A stretch of 64,000 bases of DNA from Gordonia sp. KTR9 (GCF_000143885.2 NC_018581.1:1426001-1490000); one strand, 5' to 3'. Counted from the stretch's first letter, positions 9,163 through 21,943 are shown. Program-made: numbers and translations. Notes: generated by a model not told the origin, from the letters alone.

Positions 9163-10395
9163 ATGAACAAACGATCGTACGTGATCGTCGGTGCTGGAAT
9201 GTCCGGCGCTCGGACAGCAGAAACGTTGCGGGCGCGCGGATTCGATGATCGGATCTTTCTGGTCGGCGACGAGGGCAGGCTGCCGTACGAACGGCCACCC
9301 CTGTCCAAGGAGTGCCTACAGGGATCGAGGTCCCTGTTCTCGACGACGCTTCGAGAATGGGATTCCTGGATGGAACTGGCCGTCCACCTCGTGTTGGACG
9401 ACCCGGTCACCGGGCTGGACACGTCGTCGGGGACGGTTCGGTTGAGCAGTGGAATCGACATCGCGGCCGACAAGGTGCTCATCGCCACCGGCGGTGTGTG
9501 CCGGGATCTGGACGTTCCGGGCGGGGACCTGCCGGGTATCCATTCCCTGCGTACGGCCGACGACTGCGATCACCTCGGCGATCGTCTGCGCAGGGGGAAT
9601 TCGACGGTCGCTGTGGTCGGTGGCGGGCTGCTGGCGGTGGAGACGGCTGCCGCCGCGGCAGCGCTCGGGAACGAGGTCGTGTGGCTGTGCCGGTCGCGTC
9701 ACCCGCTGACCGGCGCGGTGGGCGGCCACGCCGCTGCTCACCTCGGGTCGTACTACCGCCAGGCCGACTTCGATCTGATTCCCGGCGCCTCGGTGGTGGG
9801 GTTCGAGGGCGTCGACCGCGTCCGGGGCGTGACACTGAGCGACGGGCGGACTCTGCCTGCCGACATCGTCCTGGCGGCGATCGGTCAGCGACCGGCCCTC
9901 GACTTCCTCGATACGAGCGGATTCGACACCCGGCACGGACTGCAGGTCGACAAGAGGTTGGAGACGGAGGTGCCGGGCGTGTTCGCTGCCGGTGACGTCG
10001 CGAACTTCGTCGACCCGTTCGTCGGCGGCCGTGTCCGGTACGGCACGTGGCTCAACGCCCAGAGCCAGGGGCAGCACGTGGCGGCCACCATGATGGGCGA
10101 GGCCGCGGCCTATCGTGAGGTCCCCTGGTACTGGTCGGATCACCTGGGATTGAACGTGCAGATCGCCGGCCACATCGACGAGACCGCCTCGATCGTCTCG
10201 CGTGAACACTCGGACGGTTCTGCGAGCTGGTTCTACCTCCGTGACGACCGCGTGGTCGGTGCGGTGGGCGTCGACGTACCGCGCGACGTCCGGGCCGCGA
10301 TGCTCCTCATGGAGCGCGGTGTCGCTGTGACCGAGGCCGAGGTGGCCGACGCCGCTGTGGATCTGCGTGCGCTGGCGAAGAAGGTGGCCGCGTGA
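9163..10395 (+). CDS. FAD-dependent ferredoxin reductase of the dioxygenase system
   Basis: About 410 residues. The N-terminal FAD site is VIVGAGMSGARTAETLRARG. PYERPPLSKECL is typical of the putidaredoxin/BphA4-type reductases, AVVGGGLLAVETA is the NADH-binding Rossmann motif, and FAAGDVANF is the second FAD contact. It should pass electrons from NADH to the Rieske ferredoxin at 4901. ATG 9163 has a GGAGGG stretch upstream; GTG 9160 is equivalent, and the frame stays open back to 9127. Together with ferredoxin, alpha and beta this completes a full oxygenase electron-transfer chain in one operon. Confidence 0.9.
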   Translation: MNKRSYVIVGAGMSGARTAETLRARGFDDRIFLVGDEGRLPYERPPLSKECLQGSRSLFSTTLREWDSWMELAVHLVLDDPVTGLDTSSGTVRLSSGIDIAADKVLIATGGVCRDLDVPGGDLPGIHSLRTADDCDHLGDRLRRGNSTVAVVGGGLLAVETAAAAAALGNEVVWLCRSRHPLTGAVGGHAAAHLGSYYRQADFDLIPGASVVGFEGVDRVRGVTLSDGRTLPADIVLAAIGQRPALDFLDTSGFDTRHGLQVDKRLETEVPGVFAAGDVANFVDPFVGGRVRYGTWLNAQSQGQHVAATMMGEAAAYREVPWYWSDHLGLNVQIAGHIDETASIVSREHSDGSASWFYLRDDRVVGAVGVDVPRDVRAAMLLMERGVAVTEAEVADAAVDLRALAKKVAA

Positions 10396-11303
10396 GTGCA
10401 GCTGCGGCAGACCTGCCCGTCGGCTTGGTCGATCCGACCTGGCTGCACACGTTGACGACGGACGAGATGGAGGTCGCCTACCACGATCGGGGTAGCGGGC
10501 CGGTACTGGTGATGATCGGTGCGTGGGGCCCGCGACCCGGTGCCACCGCGTCGCTGGCATACCGTGCGGTGTGCGACGTCCTGTCGCGGAGCTACCGCTG
10601 CGTGGTGGTGGAGTTGCCCAACTACGGACTCACGGGTCCCGTCGAATACCACGAACCCGTCCACGACGTGGCCTCTCGCGCGGTGCTTGCCGTGCTCGAT
10701 GACCTCGGGATCGAGCGAGTCCCAGTCATCGGGACGTCGATGGGCGCGACGACCGCCATCGACCTCGCGCTGGCGCACCCGGAACGGGTCGAGTCCTTGG
10801 TGATCGGTGCGTGCCATGCGTCCACAGGCGGGGATCCGTATCTTCTGGCGCCCTTTCCGTCGGAGGTCTGGCGGTTGTCGGTCGAACTCGACGAGAAGCC
10901 CGAGGACGCCGACCGTCTGCGACGGATGCTCCGGGCGCTGTGGTTCGACGAGAACCTGGTCACCGATGAACTCGTGTCCAACATGGTCGAGATCCGTCGG
11001 CTGAGGAGCGCGCACGGGCTCGTCGACCGGGCCTCGGTGAGCGTTCCGCACAGCAACATGGCAGCACTGGGCGGTCTCGAGCTGCCGGTCACCGTGATCC
11101 ACGGACGCGATGACCGGATGGTGCCCTTCGAACAGGCACTGGCCATCGGCTCCTACATCCGGCATGCCGACATCCGTCTGCTCGGACGGTGCGGGCACTG
11201 GCCACCGTTCGAGCGGCCCGATGCATTCGTCGACGCCGTGCGGTCGCACCTCGCGGTGTCCGAGCGGTCACGGTCCCCGTCGTCGCTCAGATCACACGCG
11301 TGA
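10392..11303 (+). CDS. Alpha/beta-hydrolase, second of the operon
   Basis: 303 residues with an alpha/beta-hydrolase fold. The nucleophile elbow is VIGTSMGAT with Ser 116, the acid is in VIHGRDDRMVPF and the catalytic His in GRCGHWPPFERP. GTG 10392 overlaps the stop of the reductase gene (GTGA), so it is the last coupled gene of the operon. Its sequence is quite different from the 6309 hydrolase, so the two probably handle different intermediates. The usual oxyanion HGG motif is replaced by IGAWGPRPG, which could change activity. Ester, enol-lactone or C-C bond hydrolysis are all possible. Confidence 0.82.
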   Translation: MSAAAADLPVGLVDPTWLHTLTTDEMEVAYHDRGSGPVLVMIGAWGPRPGATASLAYRAVCDVLSRSYRCVVVELPNYGLTGPVEYHEPVHDVASRAVLAVLDDLGIERVPVIGTSMGATTAIDLALAHPERVESLVIGACHASTGGDPYLLAPFPSEVWRLSVELDEKPEDADRLRRMLRALWFDENLVTDELVSNMVEIRRLRSAHGLVDRASVSVPHSNMAALGGLELPVTVIHGRDDRMVPFEQALAIGSYIRHADIRLLGRCGHWPPFERPDAFVDAVRSHLAVSERSRSPSSLRSHA

Positions 11304-11512
11304 TCCGACACTTGTGGACAGCGGCGCGCTCGTTCTCGAACTACCATCATCAGTCAGGGTCGGGGAAGCCCGCATGTTTCATGGCCACGCAGCGTTGCCT
11401 GGCACGGTCCGTCCCCCGGCACCTCGGCTCGGCGTCGACTGATCAATGCGTGTGGTCGTTTTCGTGAGAGCGCGGCCCCTGGGTCGGCAGTCGAGTATGG
11501 AGTCCTTGTCGA

Positions 11513-12640
11513 GTGAGATCACCATCATTGCGTCCGACGGACCTGTCGGGACATGACGTCATGGAGCGCTATTCGCCGGATCTGGCTTCACGGATCGCCG
11601 CCCTGACGCGGCTGCACGTGTCGCTGACCGAGGCCGGCGACCTCGACGAGCTCGGTGAGGTGTACATCCAACACATCTCTGCGGTCATGAACCTGCCGAT
11701 GAGCGCGATCTATCTGTTCGACGACGGCGGCCGGACCGCCGAGTGGTACTGCTTCCACAATGTGAGTTCACGGTTCATGACGACCTACGAGAGGTGGGGG
11801 CGACAGGTCGACGAGGGCCTGCGGGCGGTTCTTGCCCATGCTCGACCGGTGTACAACCTCGCCGATCAGACGCTGGCCGAATGGCGACAGTCGGAGTTGT
11901 ACCAGCGCGTCGTCCGCATGGAGAACATGGTGCATGTTCTCAAGGCGCCGATTGTGGAGCGCGGCAGGATCATCGGGACCGTGGACTTCGCGTCGGATGC
12001 GGTACGCGGCGTCGTCGACGCGGATGACATCCTGCTCTCGTCGGCGGTCGCACAGGTGGTGGGCGCGGTCGTCACCTCGATGCGTCAACGCGACGAGGTG
12101 CACCGGCATCTCAACGCGTACCGCCATGCGCTGGAGACGAGTTCGGCAGCGGTGGTCTTTTTCGGCGCCGACTCCGTCGAACCCTCGATCACCCGCGGTG
12201 CGGCCGAGCTGCTGCAGGAGCTCCACGAGGGCGCCGACATTCTCTACAGACTCCTGCGTGATGTCGGTGGCGCCACCGCAGTGGTTCACCGGTCCTACCT
12301 CGTCCGGATGCGCAACGGGGCCAAGGACGTACTCGAATGCACGTCGCGGCCTGTTCCCGGTGAGCCCGGCGCCCAGCTCTTCGAACTCGACCTCGAGTCG
12401 TCGAGGGATCGTGGCGCCGCACACCTCGAGGTGCTCTCGTCGCGCGAGTACGACGTCGCCGGACTCGTCGCGGCGGGATTCACGGACAAGGAGATCGCCG
12501 ACGAACTGGTGCTCAGTCAGCACACAGTGCGCCAGCACGTGAAGAACATCTACGGGAAGCTCGACATCAGCAGCCGAGTCCATCTCACCAGGATGTACCA
12601 CGGGATGTCGGCCCGTTCGGATTCGGCGCGTCCGGACTAG
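11513..12640 (+). CDS. GAF-domain LuxR-family transcriptional regulator
   Basis: 375 residues with two recognisable parts. Residues of about 35-190 look like a GAF sensor domain (LTRLHVSLTEAGDLDELGEVYIQHI, MVHVLKAPIVERGRIIGTVDFAS). The C-terminal 65 residues are a LuxR helix-turn-helix (LSSREYDVAGLVAAGFTDKEIAD, then VLSQHTVRQHVKNIYGKL). A middle region of about 100 residues has no obvious assignment. It lies 209 bp downstream of the dioxygenase operon on the same strand and is the likely ligand-responsive regulator of that operon. GTG 11513 gives the long form; ATG 11561 would remove 16 residues. No clear target site was identified by eye. Confidence 0.85.
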   Translation: MRSPSLRPTDLSGHDVMERYSPDLASRIAALTRLHVSLTEAGDLDELGEVYIQHISAVMNLPMSAIYLFDDGGRTAEWYCFHNVSSRFMTTYERWGRQVDEGLRAVLAHARPVYNLADQTLAEWRQSELYQRVVRMENMVHVLKAPIVERGRIIGTVDFASDAVRGVVDADDILLSSAVAQVVGAVVTSMRQRDEVHRHLNAYRHALETSSAAVVFFGADSVEPSITRGAAELLQELHEGADILYRLLRDVGGATAVVHRSYLVRMRNGAKDVLECTSRPVPGEPGAQLFELDLESSRDRGAAHLEVLSSREYDVAGLVAAGFTDKEIADELVLSQHTVRQHVKNIYGKLDISSRVHLTRMYHGMSARSDSARPD

Positions 12641-12656
12641 ACGCGTCCGGACCGGC

Positions 12657-12672
12657 GCCCCCGGTGTGGGGC
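12657..12672. terminator. Possible bidirectional terminator hairpin
   Basis: In the 41-bp gap between two convergent genes there is a GC stem, GCCCC and GGGGC around a 6-nt loop. There is no U tract, so termination efficiency is uncertain. Confidence 0.35.
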
Positions 12673-12681
12673 CGTCCGTCC

Positions 12682-15600
12682 TCAGACTTCGAGGGCGGCC
12701 CGCTGTCGACCGAGCTCCGCGCGATAGCGCTCGACATTCCTCATCTTGATGCTCTCGTACCCGCGGACCATGTCCGGGAGTTCCACGAGTTCGATCGCCG
12801 CGGGCACCTGGGCTTCGCCGATCCGCCTGCTGGCGAACGCATCCACCACGGCGTCGACGAGTTCGCGGTATTCGACGATCAACTCTCGTTCGGTTCGTCG
12901 GATCTCGCTGCGGCCGAACGGGTCCAGTCGGGTCCCGCGGAGCCGCTTCATCGTGGCGAGTGCTTTCAGCGGGGTGTCGGCCCATGACCCCAACGCCAAC
13001 TTCTGGCGCATTCCCATGCTGCGCAGGGTCGGCGGATGCAGCCGGACGGCGACTTCGGCGTCGGCGCCGAACTCGTCGGCGATGCGTGCGGCGAACGACG
13101 GGTCCTGCGTGAGCCGGGCGACCTCGTATTCGTCCTTGTAGGCCATCAACTTGTACAGGTTCCGCGCGACCGCCCCGGTGAGCGCGGCGTCCGGCGCGGT
13201 GCGATGCACGCGGCCCACCGCATCGAGGTAGGTGCGCGCGTACCGCTCGTCGGAGTGGGCGGTGAGCTCGTCGTACCGGATCGCGATGGTGCGGCGGAGC
13301 TCGTCGTCGATGCTCCCCAGTCCGGCGACCACCTCGAGTGCGTGGCCGCTCGGTTCGATCTCGGCGACGCCACGGCCGTGCAGGCCGTCGATGGTGGCGG
13401 TCACCGAGTCGGGATCGGACACGATCTGCCGGCCGCGACGGAAGGCCTGCACGTTGGCGTCGACCGCCACACCGTTGAGCGCGATCGCGCGCTCGATCGA
13501 CGACGCCGGGATCGCAAGTGCCCCGGCCTGATACGCGGCGCCCGCCATGACCATGTTGGCGTACTGTTCGTCGCCGAACAGCGCCGTGGACAACGCTCCG
13601 GAGTCGAGGTACACCGCGCGCGTCACCCGATCGTCGATCGCGGAATGGACCGCGGAGTCGGACGGGAAGCCGACGGAGGTGTCGATGACCATCAGTCCGG
13701 TCGGCACCTGGGTGGTCGACACGACCGCGACCGTCTTCTCGGGAGCGGCGACCTTGAGGTTGACCGGGTCGGTCCCGACCAGCGGATCGCACACGAGGTA
13801 CAGGTCGCAGTCCTCGGACGCCACCTTGGCTGCCTGCTCCAGCGGACGCGGGGCCACCTTGATGTCGCTGACCACCGCGCCGCCCTTCTGGGCGAGTCCG
13901 GTCATGTCGACGGTCCGGGCCGAGTGCCCGTCGAGGACGGCCGCGGTGGCGAGGACCTGGGAGACGGTCACCACCCCGGTGCCGCCGACGCCCGTGATGC
14001 GCAACGAGAAGGTGTCGCGCAGGGTGGGGACCGCCGGCGCCGGCAGCGCTGATTCCGCCAGATCGGCTGCGCGCGTACGGATGCGATCGGCGCCGGGGGT
14101 GACGGTCACGAACGACGGGCAGTCGCCCTGCAGGCACGAGAAGTCGAGGTTGCAGGAACTCTGATCGATGGTGGTCTTGCGCCCGAACTCGGTCTGCACC
14201 GGGTGCACAGAGAGGCAGTTCGACTTCTCGCCACAGTCACCGCACCCCTCGCAGATGCGTTCGTTGATCATCACACGACGGGTGGGGGTGGGCACGGTGC
14301 CGCGCTTGCGCTTCCGGCGCTTCTCGGCGGCGCAGTGCTGGTCGTGGACGAGGACCGTGACCCCTGGCACGGCCGCGAGTTCGGTCTGCACCTCGAGCAG
14401 GTCATCGCGGTGACGGATCTGGATCTGCTCGGGGAGGCCAAGTGTGCGAGCGTGTTTGGGGTCGTCGGAGGTGATCACGATCCGGGCGACACCCTCGTCG
14501 AGCAGCAACGACGTCAACCGGGGGAGGGTCATCGCGCCCACCGGGTCCTGCCCGCCGGTCATGGCCACGGTGCCGTTGTAGAGGAGCTTGTAGGTGATGT
14601 TCTCGCCCGACGCCACGGCCGCCCGCAACGCCAGGGACCCGGAGTGCATGAAGGTTCCGTCGCCGACGTTCTGGACGAAGTGGTCCGCGGGGACGAACGG
14701 CGCCATGCCGATCCATTGCGCGCCCTCGCCGCCCATCTGGGTCACCCCGGCGATGTCGCCGACCTGTCGCGGGTCCATCAGCAGCACCATCGCGTGACAG
14801 CCGATGCCCGCGCCGACCAGGGTGTTCTCCGCGACCTTCGTGGAACTGTTGTGCGGACAGCCGGAGCAGAAGTACGGAGTGCGCACGGCCAGTGGGAGTT
14901 CGATCCGGGTGCGGCGTGCGGCCTTGCGGTCGAGCCAGATCTGCGCGGCGTCGACCCCGTGGCGGGCGAGTCGGTCGGCGAGTCCGCGTGTCACCGCGTC
15001 GACGTCGAGTTCGCCGAAGCGGGAGAACAAGGTCGAGCCGTCCTCATGGACCTTGCCGACGATGCGCGGGGCGCGGGGGTGACGGAACAGGATGTCGCGC
15101 ATCATCGTCTCGATGAAGTCCCGCTTCTCCTCGATCACGATGACCTCGTCGAGATCGCCGGTCGCCGTGTCGAACATGAACCGGTTCAGTATCTCTCGTT
15201 CGATCGGGTAGACCATGCCGAGCTTGAGGATGCGGATGCCGAGCCGGCGCAGATCGTCGTCGTCGATGTGCAAGAGGCGCAGTGCTTCCCGGAGGTCGAG
15301 GTAGGTCTTCCCGGCGGCGACGATGCCGATACGATCATCGGGGCTCGAGACCACGATCCGGTTGAGACCGTTGAGCCGGGCGTACTCCTGGGCACGCGGA
15401 AGCCGGGTGGTGAGCTGATTCTGTTCGAGTTCCATGAGGTTGGCGCCGAGCAGCCGTCCGCTGGGCACATGCGGGCTCGTCCCGAGCTCGCCGAAGACGG
15501 GCACGATGCGGTCGGGGTCGACGTGCGCGGTCGACGCACCGTCGGCGACATGCGCGGAGATCTTGAGCGAGGTCCACAGTCCGCTGGTGCGGCTCATGAT

Positions 15601-16257
15601 CGCCGCATGGACGCCGAGGTCCAGGATGTCCTGGGAGTCGGCGGGATAGAGGATCGGGATGTACAGGTCGGCCAGAGCCATCTCCGACGCGCACGGGACC
15701 GTGGAGGACTTCGCGCCCGGGTCGTCGCCGACGAGCGCGACCGCGCCCCCGGCGGAATGGGTTCCGATGAGGTTGGCGTGACGCAGTGCGTCCGTCGCGC
15801 GGTCGAGACCGGGGGCTTTGCCGTACCAGTATCCGACGACGCCGTCGCGGGGCAGTCCGTCGGCGGACGGTGACAGCACGCTGCCGGCGGTGACCTGGGC
15901 CGCGAGCTGGGAGCCCATCACCGAAGTCGCGGCGAGCTCTTCGTTGAGGCCGGGCCGATGGATGATGTCGTACGGGGCGAGATACTCGCGGCGCCGAGCC
16001 AGCTCGAGGTCGTAACCGGCGAGAGGTGAGCCCTCGTAGCCGGAGATGAACGACGCGGTCTGGAGGCCGGAGCGGCGGTCGACGCGGGCGCGGTCGCGGA
16101 CCATGCGCACCAGGGCCTGGATTCCGGTGAGGTAGATGTCGCCGGCGTCGCGCGTGTAGCGGTCGTCGAGCGAGAACCCGGCGACTGCTGCCTCCGTGGG
16201 CCGCTGGTCGGGGGTCGGGACGTGCTCGAAGCGAGCGCGATCGTCTGCGAGGGTCAT
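12682..16257 (-). CDS. Indolepyruvate/2-oxoacid ferredoxin oxidoreductase, fused single chain
   Basis: 1191 residues, the length of the single-chain IorAB-type enzymes. The N-terminal two thirds are the thiamine-pyrophosphate oxidoreductase part (FCSGCPHNSSTKV, GTFMHSGSLALRAAVASG, YNGTVAMTGGQDPVGAMTLPR). Around residue 670 lies a ferredoxin-like segment with CEGCGDCGEKSNC and CLQGDCPSF. From about residue 749 comes the gamma domain (ITGVGGTGVVTVSQVLATAA). It should decarboxylate arylpyruvates or branched 2-oxoacids to acyl-CoA while reducing ferredoxin. ATG 16257 follows AGGTGA; 20 more codons upstream are open. It is divergent from the leucine operon, which lacks a 2-oxoacid dehydrogenase, so it may supply isovaleryl-CoA. 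That role is inference. Confidence 0.9.
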   Translation of the reverse strand: MTLADDRARFEHVPTPDQRPTEAAVAGFSLDDRYTRDAGDIYLTGIQALVRMVRDRARVDRRSGLQTASFISGYEGSPLAGYDLELARRREYLAPYDIIHRPGLNEELAATSVMGSQLAAQVTAGSVLSPSADGLPRDGVVGYWYGKAPGLDRATDALRHANLIGTHSAGGAVALVGDDPGAKSSTVPCASEMALADLYIPILYPADSQDILDLGVHAAIMSRTSGLWTSLKISAHVADGASTAHVDPDRIVPVFGELGTSPHVPSGRLLGANLMELEQNQLTTRLPRAQEYARLNGLNRIVVSSPDDRIGIVAAGKTYLDLREALRLLHIDDDDLRRLGIRILKLGMVYPIEREILNRFMFDTATGDLDEVIVIEEKRDFIETMMRDILFRHPRAPRIVGKVHEDGSTLFSRFGELDVDAVTRGLADRLARHGVDAAQIWLDRKAARRTRIELPLAVRTPYFCSGCPHNSSTKVAENTLVGAGIGCHAMVLLMDPRQVGDIAGVTQMGGEGAQWIGMAPFVPADHFVQNVGDGTFMHSGSLALRAAVASGENITYKLLYNGTVAMTGGQDPVGAMTLPRLTSLLLDEGVARIVITSDDPKHARTLGLPEQIQIRHRDDLLEVQTELAAVPGVTVLVHDQHCAAEKRRKRKRGTVPTPTRRVMINERICEGCGDCGEKSNCLSVHPVQTEFGRKTTIDQSSCNLDFSCLQGDCPSFVTVTPGADRIRTRAADLAESALPAPAVPTLRDTFSLRITGVGGTGVVTVSQVLATAAVLDGHSARTVDMTGLAQKGGAVVSDIKVAPRPLEQAAKVASEDCDLYLVCDPLVGTDPVNLKVAAPEKTVAVVSTTQVPTGLMVIDTSVGFPSDSAVHSAIDDRVTRAVYLDSGALSTALFGDEQYANMVMAGAAYQAGALAIPASSIERAIALNGVAVDANVQAFRRGRQIVSDPDSVTATIDGLHGRGVAEIEPSGHALEVVAGLGSIDDELRRTIAIRYDELTAHSDERYARTYLDAVGRVHRTAPDAALTGAVARNLYKLMAYKDEYEVARLTQDPSFAARIADEFGADAEVAVRLHPPTLRSMGMRQKLALGSWADTPLKALATMKRLRGTRLDPFGRSEIRRTERELIVEYRELVDAVVDAFASRRIGEAQVPAAIELVELPDMVRGYESIKMRNVERYRAELGRQRAALEV

Positions 16258-16460
16258 GGGGTCACCTGGCCTTCTATGTGCGGTGGCCGGACCGGGGTTC
16301 CCGGTTTGTCGGCGCATCGGTTGTGGCGGCCCGGGGGTGGTGGGCCTGCCACAACACTACGAGAAGACGTGACGCCCGTCACGTCACGGCTGCCCGGGCT
16401 GCAGGGGTGTCGTGGACAGATCCGCACGTGACATAGGCCACTGCATCGCGTACGATCACT

Positions 16461-16484
16461 TTCAGTTAATACCAACTAACTGAA
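16461..16484. promoter_or_regulatory. 8-bp perfect dyad upstream of the leucine operon
   Basis: TTCAGTTA and TAACTGAA are separated by 8 bp. The dyad ends 9 bp before the GTG of accD1 and touches the GAAGGG ribosome site. A second, overlapping dyad (AGTT and AACT, 6-bp spacer) lies within it. The size and symmetry suit a TetR-type repressor. In M. tuberculosis the equivalent operon has an adjacent TetR gene (Rv2506); none is present here. Confidence 0.6.
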
Positions 16485-16493
16485 GGGTCGACG

Positions 16494-18071
<1,578 letters not shown>

Positions 18072-18163
18072 TCGCCGATGCCGAATCAGCTCCGCCCGGA
18101 ACCGCTCAGCCCGAACGTGTTCTGCACCGCCGCCCCGTCCCGTCGACCTCGAGGACCCCGACC

Positions 18164-20192
<2,029 letters not shown>

Positions 20193-20200
<8 letters not shown>

Positions 20201-20243
20201 GGTGCGAGGAGCGAAAGCGACGAGCCACGAAGGGCTCGGAACC
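20193..20243. repeat. REP-like repeat, copy 1 (accA1-fadE19 gap)
   Basis: A repeat running from GATCCCTGAGG to CACGAAGGGCTCGG. The left end supplies the final Asp-Pro-stop codons of accA1. Related copies occur at 42750-42811, 58406-58516 and, in tandem, 58933-59161. Confidence 0.65.
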
Positions 20244-20276
20244 AACCTCGAACGTCTCTGAAGTAGAAGGATTCAC

Positions 20277-21422
20277 ATGGAACTCACCCAGGAGTACACC
20301 GACCTCATCGCGACGGTCCGCGACTTCGCGCAGACCGTGGTGGCGCCGGTGGCCGCGAAACACGATGCCGAGCACAGTTTTCCGTACGACGTCGTGGCCC
20401 AGATGGGCAAGATGGGGCTCTTCGGCCTCCCGTTCGACGAGGAATACGGTGGCATGGGCGGCGACTACTTCGCCCTGTCGCTGGCACTGGAGGAGCTCGG
20501 CAAGGTCGACCAGTCCGTCGCCATCACGCTGGAAGCCGGTGTGAGCCTGGGCGCCATGCCGATCTACCGCTTCGGCAGCGAGGAGCAGAAGCAGCGGTAT
20601 CTGCCCGAACTCACCGCGGGCACCGCTCTCGCGGGCTTCGGCCTCACCGAACCCGGTGCCGGGTCCGACGCGGGCGCCACCGCGACCACCGCCCGTGACG
20701 ACGGCGACTCGTGGATCATCAACGGCGGCAAGCAGTTCATCACCAACTCCGGCACCGACATCACCTCGCTGGTGACCGTGACCGCGGTGACCGGGGTGAA
20801 GGAGAACGGCAAGAAGGAGATCTCGACCATCATCGTGCCCTCCGGCACACCGGGTTTCACCGCCGAGCCGGCGTACAACAAGGTCGGGTGGAACGCCTCG
20901 GACACACACCCGTTGACCTTCACCGACGTACGGGTTCCCAAGGAGAACCTGCTCGGTGTCCGCGGACGCGGGTACGCCAACTTCCTGTCGATCCTCGACG
21001 AGGGGCGCATCGCGATCGCGGCCCTCGCGACCGGCGTCGCGCAGGGCTGCGTCGACGAGAGCGTGAAGTACGCCAAGGAACGTCAGTCCTTCGGCAAGGC
21101 GATCGGCGAGTACCAGTCGGTGTCGTTCGCGATCGCCCGGATGGAGGCCCGCGCCCATGTCGCCCGCACCGCCTACTACGACGCGGCGGCGAAGATGCTG
21201 GCGGGCAAGCCGTTCAAGAAGGAGGCGTCGATCGCCAAGATGATCGCCAGTGAGGCGGCGATGGACAACGCGCGGACGGCGACCCAGATCCACGGCGGAT
21301 ACGGCTTCATGAACGAATACCCCGTCGCCCGCCACTACCGCGATTCCAAGATCCTCGAGATCGGCGAGGGCACCACCGAGGTGCAACTCATGCTGATCGC
21401 CCGTGAGCTGGGTTTTGCATGA
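20277..21422 (+). CDS. fadE19: Acyl-CoA dehydrogenase, probable isovaleryl-CoA dehydrogenase
   Basis: 381 residues with all three acyl-CoA dehydrogenase domains: the helical N-terminus, the middle beta domain (GFGLTEPGAGSDAG and WIINGGKQFITNSG, flavin contacts) and the C-terminal helical domain (RQSFGKAIGEYQSV, ATQIHGGYGFMNEYPV). It oxidises isovaleryl-CoA to 3-methylcrotonyl-CoA using FAD, the step before the AccA1/AccD1 carboxylase. ATG 20277 follows AGAAGGA. Substrate choice is inferred from gene order, identical to fadE19 in the mycobacterial leucine operon. The stop overlaps the next gene by 4 bp. Confidence 0.87.
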   Translation: MELTQEYTDLIATVRDFAQTVVAPVAAKHDAEHSFPYDVVAQMGKMGLFGLPFDEEYGGMGGDYFALSLALEELGKVDQSVAITLEAGVSLGAMPIYRFGSEEQKQRYLPELTAGTALAGFGLTEPGAGSDAGATATTARDDGDSWIINGGKQFITNSGTDITSLVTVTAVTGVKENGKKEISTIIVPSGTPGFTAEPAYNKVGWNASDTHPLTFTDVRVPKENLLGVRGRGYANFLSILDEGRIAIAALATGVAQGCVDESVKYAKERQSFGKAIGEYQSVSFAIARMEARAHVARTAYYDAAAKMLAGKPFKKEASIAKMIASEAAMDNARTATQIHGGYGFMNEYPVARHYRDSKILEIGEGTTEVQLMLIARELGFA

Positions 21423-21943
21423 GCGGCCGGCAGGTATCCGCCCCGGCGGAGAACGGCGGGTCCGAGGGACGCAGAATCGTCCAGCGGGGGCTGTGGTTCG
21501 AGGAATTCGACGAGGGCACGATCTACGAACACCGTCCCGGACGCACCGTCACCGAGGCCGACAACGTGCTCTTCACCACGTTGACGATGAACACGCAAGC
21601 GCTGCATCTCGATGCCGCCTGGTCGGCGGAACAGCCGGGTTTCGGCGGGCAGCGCCTGATCAATTCGATGTTCACCCTGTCGACGATCGTGGGACTGTCG
21701 GTCTCGCAACTGACCCAGGGCACCCTCGTCGCGAACCTCGGATTCAGCGAGGTCGCATTTCCGGCGCCGCTGTTCGCGGGCGACACGCTCTACGCGGAGA
21801 CCGAGTGCACGGGTAAACGCGAATCGCGGTCGCGCCCGGGCGAAGGCGTGGTGAACTTGACCCACATCGGACGCAACCAGCACGGCGAGGTCGTCGCCCG
21901 CGCCGCACGAGCAACGCTGGTGCGCAAGCAACGGACGGAGTGA
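21419..21943 (+). CDS. MaoC-like (R)-hydratase of the leucine operon (Rv2499c-like)
   Basis: 174 residues with a hot-dog fold of the MaoC type. The N-terminal FEEFDEGTIYEHRPGRTVTEADN and later FSEVAFPAPLFAGDTLYAE match the acyl-CoA hydratase family. It overlaps fadE19 (ATGA) and citE (GTGA), so all three are coupled. By position it should hydrate 3-methylglutaconyl-CoA to 3-hydroxy-3-methylglutaryl-CoA. MaoC enzymes give (R)-products, which fits the (R)-specific lyase reported for the mycobacterial CitE homologue. Function inferred from family and operon. Confidence 0.82.
   Translation: MSGRQVSAPAENGGSEGRRIVQRGLWFEEFDEGTIYEHRPGRTVTEADNVLFTTLTMNTQALHLDAAWSAEQPGFGGQRLINSMFTLSTIVGLSVSQLTQGTLVANLGFSEVAFPAPLFAGDTLYAETECTGKRESRSRPGEGVVNLTHIGRNQHGEVVARAARATLVRKQRTE

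Noticed and set aside
14203..15873. 556-codon forward frame inside the oxidoreductase gene
   Set aside because: Complement of a strongly conserved reverse-strand gene; composition is typical of antisense GC-rich frames.
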